DNA of 64,000 nt from Streptomyces sp. NBC_00582 (lineage in GTDB: Bacteria > Actinomycetota > Actinomycetes > Streptomycetales > Streptomycetaceae). The notes beneath the pieces are model-generated. The model worked only from the letters and a program-made list of their open reading frames with translations. It was not told where the DNA came from and ran no database searches. Numbering within the stretch: position 1 is the first letter of the stretch; each line of letters opens with the position of its first letter. Of this stretch, positions 43,915 to 53,486 are shown in pieces. The stretch lies in assembly GCF_036345155.1 (NCBI RefSeq), contig NZ_CP107772.1, positions 5,456,001 through 5,520,000 of the forward strand. Direction: 5' to 3'. Made by a program: the position numbers and the translations under genes.

Positions 43915-45354
43915 ATGAACGCGCGATCCATGAGCAAGGGCGCGAACCTGCCGGTCGACGCTCCGGCCGTGAGGGCGGAGCTGAGCTGGTCCGAGGGGGC
44001 CGCAGGGCCGGACGTCGACGCCTCGGCGCTGCTGCTGACCGCCGCCGGACGGGTGCGTGACGACGGTGACTTCGTCTTCTACAACCAGCCGCGCCATGCG
44101 TCCGGCGCCGTCACCCACCTCGGTAAACAGCGGGCCGACGGGGTCATGACCGACACCGTCCAGGTGGACCTCGGCTCGCTGGAGAGCGCCGTCACTCGGG
44201 TGGTGCTGGGCGCGTCGGCCGACGGCGGCACCTTCGGACAGGTGGCAGGGCTGACGCTACGGCTGCTCGGCCCCGACGGGCGGTCGGAACTGGCACGCTT
44301 CGAGATGCGGGCCGAGACGGAGACGGCGTTCATCTGCGGCGAGCTGTATCTGCGCGAGGGGCGCTGGAAGTTCCGCGCGGTCGGCCAGGGGTACGCCTCC
44401 GGACTCGCGGGACTGGCCACGGACTTCGGGATCACGGTCGACGAGGAACAGCCCGACCCGGCCATCGCGGCGCAACCCCTACCGCCCACCCCACTCCCTC
44501 CGCCCGTCACGCCCACCCCGCCCCCTCCACCCCCTCCACCCACCCCCCTCGCGTCCGCTCCCCCCAGTCCCCCGGCGTCCGGCACCCGGCTGGTCAAGGG
44601 CGAGGAGCGGCTCCCCGTGGACATGCGCAAGCGGCTCTCCCTGCGCAAGGAGCAGGTCGCCGTCAGTCTGAGCAAGCGGGGCGCCGCGGGTGTTCGGGCG
44701 CGGATCGTGCTCGTGCTGGACGCCTCCGGCTCCATGGCGTTCCTGTACTCGCGTGGGGTCGTGGCCGATGTCGTGGAGCGCATGGCGGCGGTGGCGGCGC
44801 AGCTCGACGACGACGGCGAGATGCAGGCGTGGACGTTCGCCAGCAACCCCGCCCGCCTCCCGGATCTCCGTCTGGCCGAACTCCCCGAGTGGCTGAGGCT
44901 GCATGTCCGGGTGGGGGAGATCAGTCTGTTCCGCCGGGGCAGGAAACCCCGCAAGGGGCTGGAGGCCGGGCAGGTGGACATGCGGACGGTCGGCATCCAG
45001 AACGAGGAGCAGAAGGCGATCGCCGAGGTCAGGGCCTACGTCCGGGAGAATCCCACACCCCTGCCCACCCTTGTGCTGTTCTTCTCCGACGGAGGCGTCT
45101 ACCGCGACGCGGCGATCGAGCAGGAGCTGCGCGCGGCGGTGGAGGAGCCGGTCTTCTGGCAGTTCGTGGGGCTCGGCCGGTCCAACTACGGCGTCCTGGA
45201 GCGGTTCGACACCCTCCCCGGCCGACGCGTGGACAACGTCGGCTTCTTCGCCGTGGACGACATCAGCTCCGTACCGGATCAGGAGCTCTACGACCGGCTG
45301 CTGTCGGAGTTCCCGTCCTGGATCACGGCGGCCGGACACGCCGGCATCCTCTGA
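43915..45354 (+). CDS. TerD-domain / von Willebrand A-domain fusion protein
   Basis: About 479 residues from ATG 43915; a TTG at 43903 overlapping the LysR stop is possible. The TerD-like beta sandwich covers about 8-175 (MSKGANLPV at the start, [72 protein letters not shown]). An extremely Pro-rich linker (about 182-215) leads to a VWA domain (about 250-460) with the MIDAS motif DASGS and [10 protein letters not shown]. TerD proteins bind calcium and belong to the tellurite and stress-response modules. No other ter gene is adjacent, so it may act alone. Function inferred from domains only. Confidence 0.88.
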   Translation: MNARSMSKGANLPVDAPAVRAELSWSEGAAGPDVDASALLLTAAGRVRDDGDFVFYNQPRHASGAVTHLGKQRADGVMTDTVQVDLGSLESAVTRVVLGASADGGTFGQVAGLTLRLLGPDGRSELARFEMRAETETAFICGELYLREGRWKFRAVGQGYASGLAGLATDFGITVDEEQPDPAIAAQPLPPTPLPPPVTPTPPPPPPPPTPLASAPPSPPASGTRLVKGEERLPVDMRKRLSLRKEQVAVSLSKRGAAGVRARIVLVLDASGSMAFLYSRGVVADVVERMAAVAAQLDDDGEMQAWTFASNPARLPDLRLAELPEWLRLHVRVGEISLFRRGRKPRKGLEAGQVDMRTVGIQNEEQKAIAEVRAYVRENPTPLPTLVLFFSDGGVYRDAAIEQELRAAVEEPVFWQFVGLGRSNYGVLERFDTLPGRRVDNVGFFAVDDISSVPDQELYDRLLSEFPSWITAAGHAGIL

Positions 45355-45450
45355 CCCACCCGCCGCACCCCCGCGCTCGCCACTCCGCACCACCCCACCG
45401 ATCGGCTTGCGCTCCCCGACCCCAGGTATGCGGGGGCGCAAGCCGAGAGG

Positions 45451-46323
45451 CTATTCCGGCTGGTGCTCCGGGCCGCCGAAGTCCGGGCTCGTGTAGTCCG
45501 GGCTGGTGAAGCTCGGGCGGGGGCCGGCCGCGGGGCCGTCGTCCGGGCTGGTGAAGCCCGGACGGTCGTATCCGATCTTCGGCAGACGCCCGGTGGGGGC
45601 GGGCGGGGCCGGTTCGGGGGACAGGACGGCCGTGCTCTGGTCGACGAGGGCCTCCCGCAGGAACGGCAGGATGCCCCGCTCCAGCAGGGCTTCCCGCCAG
45701 GCGTCCCTCGCCCGGCCGACCTCGTCGCTCAGCTCGCCGTACGGTCCCGCCTCCAGGGAGGGACGGTTGCGCAGGGCGGTGAGCAGCAGCCCGACGGTGG
45801 CGACGAGGATCGCCAGCGCGGCGATCGCTCCGAACGTCCATCCGACGTTGAGCATGGCGTGGGCGGCCGTACGGTCGGGGTCGACCGCCCGGAGGAGGAA
45901 GCCGACCAGCAGGAAGATCACCGCGGCGGTGCCGGCGAGGACGGGGGTGAGCACGGCGGCGACGGCCACGGCGCCCGCTCCGGCGGCCTCGGCGGCCTGC
46001 GCCGCGTCCCCCATGGTGGTGGCGAGCCCCATCGCGCCCGCGCCCGGTTCCCCCGAACCGGACTCACGCGGGGACGAGGGGGTGGACGGCGCCGGGTGGC
46101 GCAGTTCCTCGCGGACCTTTATGTAGTGCTGGTACTCGGTCGCCGCGGCCGCCGTGATGAGCGCGGAGGCGTTGAGCGCCATGGTGCGCAGCTGTTCGGG
46201 GTTGAGCCGCTGTCCCACAGCGGCCAGTTCCGGGTGGTGTGGTGCGGAGCGCAGCGCCTCGTCGAGGACCCGCTCGTACTCCTGGCGGTCCTCACTGTGC
46301 AGGTGCTGCGGAACGCTGTTCAT
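45451..46323 (-). CDS. Membrane protein of unknown function with Pro/Ser-rich tail
   Basis: 290 residues from ATG 46323, which has GGGGG six bases upstream. A soluble helical N-terminal region (about 1-80, HSEDRQEYERVLDEALRSAPHHPELAAVGQRLNPEQLRTMALNA) is followed by two long hydrophobic helices (about 112-140, GAGAVAVAAVLTPVLAGTAAVIFLLVGFLL; and about 155-178, GWTFGAIAALAILVATVGLLLTAL) and a charged stretch. The tail repeats FTSPD (GFTSPDDG, SFTSPDYTSPDFGG). I do not recognise the family. It is convergent with the TerD-VWA gene and lies downstream of the metallophosphatase gene. Confidence 0.75.
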   Translation of the reverse strand: MNSVPQHLHSEDRQEYERVLDEALRSAPHHPELAAVGQRLNPEQLRTMALNASALITAAAATEYQHYIKVREELRHPAPSTPSSPRESGSGEPGAGAMGLATTMGDAAQAAEAAGAGAVAVAAVLTPVLAGTAAVIFLLVGFLLRAVDPDRTAAHAMLNVGWTFGAIAALAILVATVGLLLTALRNRPSLEAGPYGELSDEVGRARDAWREALLERGILPFLREALVDQSTAVLSPEPAPPAPTGRLPKIGYDRPGFTSPDDGPAAGPRPSFTSPDYTSPDFGGPEHQPE

Positions 46324-46543
46324 GTGCATCCCCCGATGCTCCGTAGGGCTTGGGGCTCGCATGCCAACGAGCCGTCGGGCAGAAACGGAGGGGAGCCTGC
46401 TACGGATAAGCCGATGGTAGAGCGGCGACGGCCCGCGGTGACAGGGGGTTTGCTGAAATTGGCCCCTGGCCTGCGCCGCCGCCGACCTCCTCGCGACGGG
46501 GTGCGCCCGCCGAGCGAGCGCTTGCACATTCGTCCCTGAACGC

Positions 46544-47629
46544 TCAGTCGTCCAGCGGCAGTTGCTGGACCAGCAGCTTTCCGGCCATCGTCACGCCGCC
46601 GTCCATCGCGATGGCCAGTCCGTCGGCGTAGACGTGCGGTCCCTCGACGTGCGGACCGCGGCCGTCCTCGTCCTCCTCCTCGGAGCCGACCTCGCCCAGC
46701 AGATACGGGATCGGGCTGTGTCCGTGAACGATACGGGTGCCCCCGTACGTATCGAGCAGGGAACGGACGGCGTCGGCTCCACCTTCGTCCCGGAAGGAGA
46801 AGCGCTTGGTGAACTTGCGGAAGAGGTCCCACACCTCGTCCGCGTCGTTGCGGGTGATCGTCTCGCGGACGGTGTCGTTGACCGCCTCGATCGAGTCGCC
46901 GTAGTCGAGGTAGGCGGTGGTGTCGGAGTGGACGAGAAGATGGCCGTCGACCTCCTCGACGGCGTCGAGCCGGGCCATCCACTGCAGGTGGTGGTCCTGG
47001 AGGCGGTCCATGTCGTTCTTCTGGCCGCCGTTGAGCAGCCAGGCCGCCTGGAAGGTGGCGGTGCCCGCGCCGGAGTTGACGGGGGTGTCGCCGAACCGCT
47101 TGGCGCCCAGCAGGAGCAGCTCGTGATTGCCCATGAGCGCCTTGCAGTAGCCGCCGGCGGCCGCGGCCTCGGCCGACAGCCGCATGACGAGGTCGATCAC
47201 GCCGATGCCGTCCGGGCCGCGGTCGGTGAAGTCACCGAGGAACCACAGCCGGGCGGTGCCCGCGCACCAGTTGCCGGCCGTGTCGATCAGACCCTTCTCC
47301 TGCAGCGCGGCCAGCAGTTCGTCGAGGTAGCCGTGCACGTCGCCGACGACGAACAGGGGCCCCGGGCCGGTCGAGGGCTGCGGTGCGGCGGCGGGCGCCG
47401 GGTCCACGGGCACCTGGAGGGTGTCGCCGCGGTTGATGACCGGCAGGTCGCGCTGTGTGGGCGTGTAGCCCTCCGGATGCTCCAGGGCGTCCTCCAGGGG
47501 CGGCGCGGTATCGCCGGGATGGGTGCTCTGGTCGTACGGACCGGTCTCGTGCACGTACGCGGGTACCCGGAAGTCGCGCAACGTCGCCGTCCGCTCCGCC
47601 TCGGGTCCCTGACCGGCCCCCTGAGTCAT
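46544..47629 (-). CDS. Calcineurin-like metallophosphoesterase
   Basis: 361 residues from ATG 47629 with GGAGGGG upstream. The bimetal motifs are complete: GDVHG (about 115-119), GDFTDRG (about 150), GNHE (about 187), and GHSP near the end with further His. The order and spacing match PP2A/Ap4A-hydrolase-like phosphatases (PrpA/ApaH type). The first ~105 residues are polar and unlike the family. It could act on phosphoproteins or dinucleoside polyphosphates; the motifs do not decide. Stands alone on the minus strand. Confidence 0.87.
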   Translation of the reverse strand: MTQGAGQGPEAERTATLRDFRVPAYVHETGPYDQSTHPGDTAPPLEDALEHPEGYTPTQRDLPVINRGDTLQVPVDPAPAAAPQPSTGPGPLFVVGDVHGYLDELLAALQEKGLIDTAGNWCAGTARLWFLGDFTDRGPDGIGVIDLVMRLSAEAAAAGGYCKALMGNHELLLLGAKRFGDTPVNSGAGTATFQAAWLLNGGQKNDMDRLQDHHLQWMARLDAVEEVDGHLLVHSDTTAYLDYGDSIEAVNDTVRETITRNDADEVWDLFRKFTKRFSFRDEGGADAVRSLLDTYGGTRIVHGHSPIPYLLGEVGSEEEDEDGRGPHVEGPHVYADGLAIAMDGGVTMAGKLLVQQLPLDD

Positions 47630-48173
47630 CAGACCCCTCCACCATCGCGCCGCATCTGCACTCTGCGGGCTGCTTGGTCTCACGGCCCGCGGTGCCGTGC
47701 GCCCATCATAGGAATGCGAATCGAGCCGTGTGATGACCCAGGGGTGGTGAATCGGAGCGAGGCTCCAGTCCATCGCGGCTTTCGCCCCGATTGGGTCGGT
47801 CTTCGGCAGTCCGCACGCACCCGGCGCACACCACACTCATACGCGCCGGGCCCCGCCGAGGGGACGGGGAACGGGTTCCCCGGGGCGGCGCCGGATGGCC
47901 GGGCGGCCCGCCCGTACGGACACGGCCGTGGGGCGGCGGTACGAGGCGTTCGCCCCCGCCGCATCTCCCGCGCCGCTGCCGCCGCCCACGCCCTCCTGCG
48001 GCCTCTCCGCGTCTCCTGCCGCCCACGCCCGGCTGCCGCCTCTCCGCTTCTTTAGCCGCCCCGTTCGGCTGCCGCCGCCGTCCTGCCGGGCTGCCGCCGT
48101 CCCGCCGCGCCGCTGCCGCCGCCGGGCTGCCGCCGCCCCGCTTGGCAGCCGCCCCCTCGGCCCCCCGCTCCCC
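47630..48173. other. Gene-free 544-bp gap with GC-rich low-complexity sequence
   Basis: No frame here shows protein-like composition. From about 47950 to 48170 the strand is a run of CCG/GCC-type repeats (many CGCTGCCGCCG-like units), which gives long spurious frames. It lies between the start of the metallophosphatase and the stop of the LacI gene. Confidence 0.6.
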
Positions 48174-49280
48174 CTACTCCGGTGTCCGGGGCGGGCTGAC
48201 CGTCGTCCGGGGTGGGCGTCGCTGAGAAGAGGTACGGATGATCAGTTCGGTCGGTATCACCTGTTCGACCGGTGAATCCGACTGCACGCCCTCGATCGCG
48301 TCGATGAGGAGCTGGACCACCGCCGTGCCGATGCGGCGGGGCTTCAGGGAGAGCGTGGTGATGGGCGGCTCGGTGCTGGCGTACACGGTGGATTCGCTGC
48401 AGCACACGAGCAGCAGGTCCTCCGGCACCCGCAGCCCGTAGCGGCGGGCGGCGGCGAGCAGATCGGTGCCGTTGGGGTCGAAGAGCCCGTAGACCGCGTC
48501 GGGGCGGTCCGGCCGGGCGAGCAGCCGGTCGGCGGCGACGGCGCCCGCGCAGGGGTCGTGTGCGGGGTACGCCTCGTACACCGGGTCCTGTCCGACCCGC
48601 TCGCACCAGCGCAGATAGGCGGTGGTGGAAAGGTGCGTGTACGTGTCCGTCGTGGTCCCCGTCAGCAGGCCGATACGGCGGGCGCCGGCGTCGGCCAGGT
48701 GGTCGAGGATGTCGAGTACGGCGGCCTCGTGGTCGTTGTCGACCCAGGCGGTCACAGGGAGCACGCCGACCGGGCGCCCGTCGGAGACCACCGGTAAACC
48801 CTGGCGCACGAGCTCGCTGACCACCGGATCCTGGTCGGACGGGTCGATGACGACCGTGCCGTCCAGCGCGACGTTCGACCACACGTCGTGGCGCGAGGTC
48901 GCGGGGAGGATGACGAGCGCGTAGCCGCGGGCGAGCGCGGCCGAGGTGGCGGCGCGCGCCATCTCCGCGAAGTACGCGAACTCGGTGAAGGTGAAAGGTT
49001 CATCCCCGTACGTCGTCACGGTCAGACCGATGAGGCCCGACTTGCCGGTACGGAGGGTTCGGGCCGCGGCCGAGGGGCGGTAGCCCAGTCGGTCGGCGAC
49101 CTCGCGGACATGGCGTCGGGTGGCGTCGGGGAGCCTTCCCTTGCCGTTGAGGGCGTCGGAGACGGTCGTGATGGACACTCCGGCGGCGGCGGCCACGTCC
49201 CTGATGCCCGCCCGGCCCGGCCGGTTGCCTCGGCGTGAGGTTTCCGCGCGGCTCACCTGGTGCTTCCCTGCTGCTGTCAT
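48174..49280 (-). CDS. LacI-family transcriptional regulator
   Basis: 368 residues from ATG 49280. The LacI helix-turn-helix is GIRDVAAAAGVSITTVSDALNG with the hinge helix RPSAAARTLRTGKSGLIGL (about 30-85). The ligand domain resembles the sugar- or nucleoside-binding core (DVWSNVALDGTVVIDPSD, GRRIGLLTG-like ARRIGLLTGTTTD, PDAVYGLFDPNGTDLL). The C-terminal tail is short and Pro/Thr-rich. Divergent from a HisC-like aminotransferase gene across 398 bp. Target operon is not evident; no sugar genes are adjacent. Confidence 0.9.
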   Translation of the reverse strand: MTAAGKHQVSRAETSRRGNRPGRAGIRDVAAAAGVSITTVSDALNGKGRLPDATRRHVREVADRLGYRPSAAARTLRTGKSGLIGLTVTTYGDEPFTFTEFAYFAEMARAATSAALARGYALVILPATSRHDVWSNVALDGTVVIDPSDQDPVVSELVRQGLPVVSDGRPVGVLPVTAWVDNDHEAAVLDILDHLADAGARRIGLLTGTTTDTYTHLSTTAYLRWCERVGQDPVYEAYPAHDPCAGAVAADRLLARPDRPDAVYGLFDPNGTDLLAAARRYGLRVPEDLLLVCCSESTVYASTEPPITTLSLKPRRIGTAVVQLLIDAIEGVQSDSPVEQVIPTELIIRTSSQRRPPRTTVSPPRTPE

Positions 49281-49422
49281 GGCGAGCCGATAGTAGGGCT
49301 CATCCGGTGGGGTAGGGCGGACGCATATGCACGCGTTGACAGGCACGTTTCTGCATGGCGAATAGCCCCCAATTGCCTTAGAAACCAAGTCAGTTGGGCG
49401 CTCGCATCCCAGGACGTGACGT

Positions 49423-49446
49423 GTTGGCACGCATGAGCCTGCCAAC
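49423..49446. promoter_or_regulatory. Inverted repeat in the LacI/aminotransferase gap
   Basis: GTTGGCA and TGCCAAC, exact 7-bp arms 10 bases apart. Could be an operator or a hairpin; it lies 143 bp upstream of the LacI start. Elsewhere in the 398-bp gap (49281-49678) there is a CCCAA/TTGGG pair around 49348-49397 and nothing coding. Confidence 0.4.
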
Positions 49447-49678
49447 GCACCGATGTCTCGAAGAGGTCTCAACTCACCTGCACGAGGGATGCGCGCCACG
49501 GCGTGAGCCACCGGCGCATAGATATATGTAGGGCGCGCCCCCTGAGGTGTACGCCTTCGTGCGGCTTCGTCCGCAGAGGTCGCGGAGATCCGTACGCACC
49601 TGTACGCGCCCGCGCCGAATCCTCATAAGGTGAGCAGTATTAAGCCGGGAGCCGGTGGTGGTCACGAGGAGGACTGCG

Positions 49679-50758
49679 GTGAGCGAGACGAGCCCCAAGC
49701 TGCGTGCCGAGCTGGAGGGGATTCCCACCTACAAGCCGGGCAAGCCCGCCGCGGCCGGCGGTCCCGTGGCCTACAAGCTGTCCTCCAACGAGAACCCCTA
49801 CCCCCCGCTGCCCGGCGTGATGGAGGCCGTGACGGCCGCCGCCGCCACCTTCAACCGTTACCCGGACCTGGCGTGCACGGGTCTGGTGGACGAGCTCTCC
49901 GGCTGCTTCGGCGTGCCCGCCTCCCACATCGCCACCGGCACCGGCTCGGTCGGCGTCGCCCAGCAGCTCGTCCAGTCGACCGCGGGCCCCGGCGACGAGG
50001 TGATCTACGCCTGGCGCTCCTTCGAGGCGTACCCGATCATCGCCCAGATCAGCGGGGCCACCTCGGTGCGGGTGCCGCTGACCTCCGGGGACGTCCACGA
50101 CCTGGACGCGATGGCCGACGCGATCACCGACCGGACCCGGCTGATCTTCGTCTGCAACCCCAACAACCCCACCGGCACGGTCGTACGGCGGGCCGAGCTG
50201 GAGCGGTTCCTCGACCGGGTGCCGGGCGAGGTGCTGGTCGTGCTCGACGAGGCCTACCGGGAGTTCATCCGCGACCCCGAGGTGCCGGACGGCGTCGAGC
50301 TCTACCGGAACCGGCCCAACGTCTGTGTTCTGCGGACGTTCTCGAAGGCGTACGGTCTCGCCGGTCTGCGGGTCGGCTTCGCGATCGCGCACGAGCCGGT
50401 CGCGGAGGCGCTGCGCAAGACGGCGGTGCCGTTCGGGGTGAGCCAGCTCGCGCAGGAGGCGGCGGTGGCCTCGCTGCGCGCCGAGGACGAGCTGTTCGGC
50501 CGGGTCGGTTCGCTGGTGGGCGAGCGCACCCGGGTGGTCGAGGGGTTGCGCGCGCAGGGCTGGACGGTGCCCGAGAGCCAGGCCAACTTCGTGTGGCTGC
50601 GGCTGGGGGAGCGCACGGCGGCGTTCGCGGCGGAGTGCGAGCGGCACGGGGTCGTGGTCCGGCCGTTCCCCGGCGAGGGGGTCCGGGTGACGGTGGGCGA
50701 GACCGAGGCGAACGACATCTTCCTGAAGGCGGCGGAGGGCTTCCGCAAGGAGATGTAG
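49679..50758 (+). CDS. Histidinol-phosphate/aromatic aminotransferase (HisC-like, class I/II PLP)
   Basis: 359 residues from GTG 49679, preceded by GAGGAGGA. The fold I motifs are clear: [13 protein letters not shown] at the start, [34 protein letters not shown], and the PLP lysine in [15 protein letters not shown]; the substrate arginine lies in GVRVTVGE near the end. Such isolated HisC-like enzymes often act on aromatic amino acids rather than in histidine synthesis, whose operon is not here. Divergent from the LacI gene. A hairpin with T-run ends the transcript ahead of cydA. Confidence 0.88.
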   Translation: MSETSPKLRAELEGIPTYKPGKPAAAGGPVAYKLSSNENPYPPLPGVMEAVTAAAATFNRYPDLACTGLVDELSGCFGVPASHIATGTGSVGVAQQLVQSTAGPGDEVIYAWRSFEAYPIIAQISGATSVRVPLTSGDVHDLDAMADAITDRTRLIFVCNPNNPTGTVVRRAELERFLDRVPGEVLVVLDEAYREFIRDPEVPDGVELYRNRPNVCVLRTFSKAYGLAGLRVGFAIAHEPVAEALRKTAVPFGVSQLAQEAAVASLRAEDELFGRVGSLVGERTRVVEGLRAQGWTVPESQANFVWLRLGERTAAFAAECERHGVVVRPFPGEGVRVTVGETEANDIFLKAAEGFRKEM

Positions 50759-50798
50759 GCCACACCAGTACGTTTGCGCTGGTCAGAAGGTTCGTGGA

Positions 50799-50827
50799 GG
50801 GGGTTCCTCGCGGTAAGCGGGACCCCC
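50799..50827 (+). terminator. Hairpin with short T-run after the aminotransferase gene
   Basis: GGGGGTTCC / GGGACCCCC stem (one G-U pair), loop of 11, then TTT. 41 bp past the stop and upstream of the cyd promoter. Confidence 0.55.
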
Positions 50828-50868
50828 TTTCCCTTGTCCGGAAGCTGTTTGTCATACTAGCTTGTGAA

Positions 50869-50884
50869 TGTGAACGCTTTCACA
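50869..50884. promoter_or_regulatory. Rex operator upstream of cydA
   Basis: TGTGAACGCTTTCACA, one base from the palindromic Streptomyces Rex operator TGTGAACGCGTTCACA. It is 49 bp upstream of the cydA GTG. Rex represses cydABCD when NADH is low and releases when oxygen limitation raises NADH. Confidence 0.9.
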
Positions 50885-50932
50885 AGCATCGGGTGAGGGC
50901 GTGTTCCACAAGCCTGAGTAAGGAGCGGCGAC

Positions 50933-52441
50933 GTGGACCTGGCTTTGGCGCCGGAGACCCTGGCGCGCTGGCAGTTCGGCATCACGACCGTCTACCACTT
51001 CCTGTTCGTCCCCCTGACGATCTCCCTCGCGGCCCTCACCGCGGGACTCCAGACCGCCTGGGTGCGCACGGAGAAGGAGAAGTACCTCAGGGCGACCAAG
51101 TTCTGGGGCAAGCTCTTCCTGATCAACATCGCGATGGGCGTCGTCACCGGCATCGTGCAGGAGTTCCAGTTCGGTATGAACTGGTCCGACTACTCACGCT
51201 TCGTCGGTGATGTCTTCGGCGCCCCGCTGGCCTTCGAGGCCCTGATCGCCTTCTTCTTCGAGTCCACCTTCATCGGCCTGTGGATCTTCGGCTGGGACAG
51301 GCTGCCGAAGAGGATCCACCTGGCCTGCATCTGGATGGTCTCGATCGGCACGATCCTGTCGGCCTACTTCATCCTCGCGGCCAACTCCTGGATGCAGCAC
51401 CCGGTCGGCTACCGGATCAACAAGGAGAAGGGCCGCGCCGAGCTCACCGACTTCTGGGCCGTGCTGACCCAGAACACCGCGCTCAGCCAGGTCTTCCACA
51501 CGATGTCGGCGGCCTTCCTGACCGGCGGCGCCTTCATGGTGGGCATCGCCGCCTTCCACCTGTTCCGCAAGAAGCACGTCTCCGTGATGAAGACCTCGCT
51601 GCGGCTGGGTCTGGTCACCGTCGTCATCGCGGGCCTGCTCACCGCGATCAGCGGTGACGTCCTCGGCAAGGTGATGTTCAAGCAGCAGCCGATGAAGATG
51701 GCCGCCGCCGAGGCCCTGTGGGACGGCGAGGACTCCGCGCCGTTCTCGATCTTCGCCTACGGCGATGTGGAGAAGGGCCACAACAGCGTGGCCATCGAGA
51801 TCCCCGGCCTGCTGTCGTTCCTCGCCAACGACGACTTCACCTCGTACGTCCCCGGCATCAACGACGTCAACAAGGCCGAGCAGGAGAAGTACGGCCCCGG
51901 CGACTACCGCCCCAACATCCCGGTCACCTTCTGGGGCTTCCGCTGGATGATCGGCTTCGGCATGGCCTCCTTCGCCATCGGCCTCGCCGGACTCTGGCTC
52001 ACCCGCAAGAAGTTCATGCTCCCGCAGCATCTGAGGGTCGGCGACGACGAGGTGCCCCATCTGGTCCTCTTCCGCACCAAGGCCCTCAGCCCCAAGCTCT
52101 CCCGGCTGTACTGGCTGGTCGCGATCTGGACCCTCGGCTTCCCGCTGATCGCCAACTCCTGGGGGTGGATCTTCACCGAGATGGGCCGCCAGCCCTGGGT
52201 GGTCTACGGCGTCCTGCAGACCCGTGACGCGGTCTCCCCCGGCGTCTCCCAGGCCGAGGTCCTCACCTCGATGATCGTCTTCACCGCCCTGTACGCCGTC
52301 CTCGCCGTCGTCGAGGTCAAGCTGCTGGTGAAGTACGTGAAGGCCGGCCCGCCCGAGCTCACCGAGGCCGACCTGAACCCGCCCACGAAGATCGGCGGCG
52401 ACCCCCGTGACGCCGACAAGCCGATGGCCTTCTCCTACTAG
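50933..52441 (+). CDS. cydA: Cytochrome bd quinol oxidase subunit I
   Basis: 502 residues from GTG 50933 with AAGGAG upstream. About nine membrane helices. Haem ligands are consistent with H22 (TVYHFLF), the His of SQVFHTMSAAF (near 189) and a later Met; FEALIAFFFESTF carries the conserved Glu residues of the proton path, and GWIFTEMGRQPW is the classic CydA motif. The subunit binds quinol and holds haems b558, b595 and d, reducing oxygen at low tension. First gene of cydABCD under a Rex operator. Confidence 0.96.
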   Translation: MDLALAPETLARWQFGITTVYHFLFVPLTISLAALTAGLQTAWVRTEKEKYLRATKFWGKLFLINIAMGVVTGIVQEFQFGMNWSDYSRFVGDVFGAPLAFEALIAFFFESTFIGLWIFGWDRLPKRIHLACIWMVSIGTILSAYFILAANSWMQHPVGYRINKEKGRAELTDFWAVLTQNTALSQVFHTMSAAFLTGGAFMVGIAAFHLFRKKHVSVMKTSLRLGLVTVVIAGLLTAISGDVLGKVMFKQQPMKMAAAEALWDGEDSAPFSIFAYGDVEKGHNSVAIEIPGLLSFLANDDFTSYVPGINDVNKAEQEKYGPGDYRPNIPVTFWGFRWMIGFGMASFAIGLAGLWLTRKKFMLPQHLRVGDDEVPHLVLFRTKALSPKLSRLYWLVAIWTLGFPLIANSWGWIFTEMGRQPWVVYGVLQTRDAVSPGVSQAEVLTSMIVFTALYAVLAVVEVKLLVKYVKAGPPELTEADLNPPTKIGGDPRDADKPMAFSY

Positions 52442-52461
52442 GCCGAGGGAGCTGCACAGTC

Positions 52462-53466
52462 ATGGAACTGCACGACGTCTGGTTCGTCCTGATCGCCGTC
52501 CTGTGGACCGGGTACTTCTTCCTGGAGGGCTTCGACTTCGGGGTCGGCATCCTCACCCGGCTGCTCGCCCGTGACCGGCCCGAGCGGCGGGTGCTGATCA
52601 ACACCATCGGCCCCGTCTGGGACGGCAACGAGGTGTGGCTGCTCACGGCCGGCGGTGCCACCTTCGCCGCCTTCCCCGAGTGGTACGCCACGCTCTTCTC
52701 CGGCTTCTACCTGCCCCTGCTGCTCATCCTGGTCTGCCTGATCGTCCGGGGCGTCGCCTTCGAGTACCGGGCGAAGCGGCCCGAGGAGAACTGGCAGCGC
52801 AACTGGGAGACCGCGATCTTCTGGACCTCACTCCTCCCCGCGTTCCTGTGGGGCGTCGCCTTCGGCAACATCGTGCGCGGCGTGAAGATCGACCGGCACT
52901 TCGAGTACGTGGGGAACGTCTGGGACCTGCTCAACCCGTACGCCCTGCTCGGCGGTCTGGTGACCCTGACGCTGTTCACCTTCCACGGCGCGGTGTTCAC
53001 GGCCCTCAAGACCGTCGGTGAGATCCGGGAGCGGGCGCGGAAGCTGGCCCTGTACGTCGGACTCGTCACGGCCGCGCTCGCACTGGTCTTCCTGCTGTGG
53101 ACCCAGGTCGACAGCGGAGACGGCAAGAGCCTGGTCGCGCTGGTCGTGGCGGTCGCCGCCCTGGTCGCGGCGCTGGTGGCCAACCAGGCGGGGCGTGAGG
53201 GCTGGTCGTTCACCTTCTCCGGCGTCACCATCGTGGCCGCCGTGGCGATGCTGTTCCTGACGCTCTTCCCGAACGTCATGCCCTCCACGCTCGACGCGGA
53301 CTGGAGCCTGACCGTCACCAACGCCTCGTCGAGCCCCTACACCCTGAAGATCATGACCTGGCTGGCGGCGATCGCCACCCCGCTGGTGCTGCTCTACCAG
53401 GGCTGGACGTACTGGGTCTTCCGCAAGCGGATCGGTACACAGCACATCGCCGAGACCGTGCACTGA
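52462..53466 (+). CDS. cydB: Cytochrome bd quinol oxidase subunit II
   Basis: 334 residues starting 20 bp after cydA. About eight helices; the opening MELHDVWFVLIAVLWTGYFFLEGFDFGVGIL and the block NEVWLLTAGGATFAAFPEWYATLFSGFYLPLLL are typical CydB, with the acidic residue in WDGNEVW. CydB folds like CydA without haems and completes the oxidase. Translation is probably coupled to cydA and the operon continues into cydCD 13 bp later, with a parS site in the junction. Confidence 0.96.
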   Translation: MELHDVWFVLIAVLWTGYFFLEGFDFGVGILTRLLARDRPERRVLINTIGPVWDGNEVWLLTAGGATFAAFPEWYATLFSGFYLPLLLILVCLIVRGVAFEYRAKRPEENWQRNWETAIFWTSLLPAFLWGVAFGNIVRGVKIDRHFEYVGNVWDLLNPYALLGGLVTLTLFTFHGAVFTALKTVGEIRERARKLALYVGLVTAALALVFLLWTQVDSGDGKSLVALVVAVAALVAALVANQAGREGWSFTFSGVTIVAAVAMLFLTLFPNVMPSTLDADWSLTVTNASSSPYTLKIMTWLAAIATPLVLLYQGWTYWVFRKRIGTQHIAETVH

Positions 53467-53470
53467 GGTG

Positions 53471-53486
53471 TGTTTCACGTGAAACC
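53471..53486. other. parS site spanning the cydCD start codon
   Basis: TGTTTCACGTGAAACC, perfect 14-bp core. It fills the spacer between GAGGTG (53465-53470) and the GTG at 53479, and includes that start codon. Confidence 0.92.

Noticed and set aside
47791..48275. Overlapping small frames in the GC-rich gap before the LacI gene
   Set aside because: Low-complexity Arg/Pro/Ala translations in several frames at once, with no ribosome-binding site.
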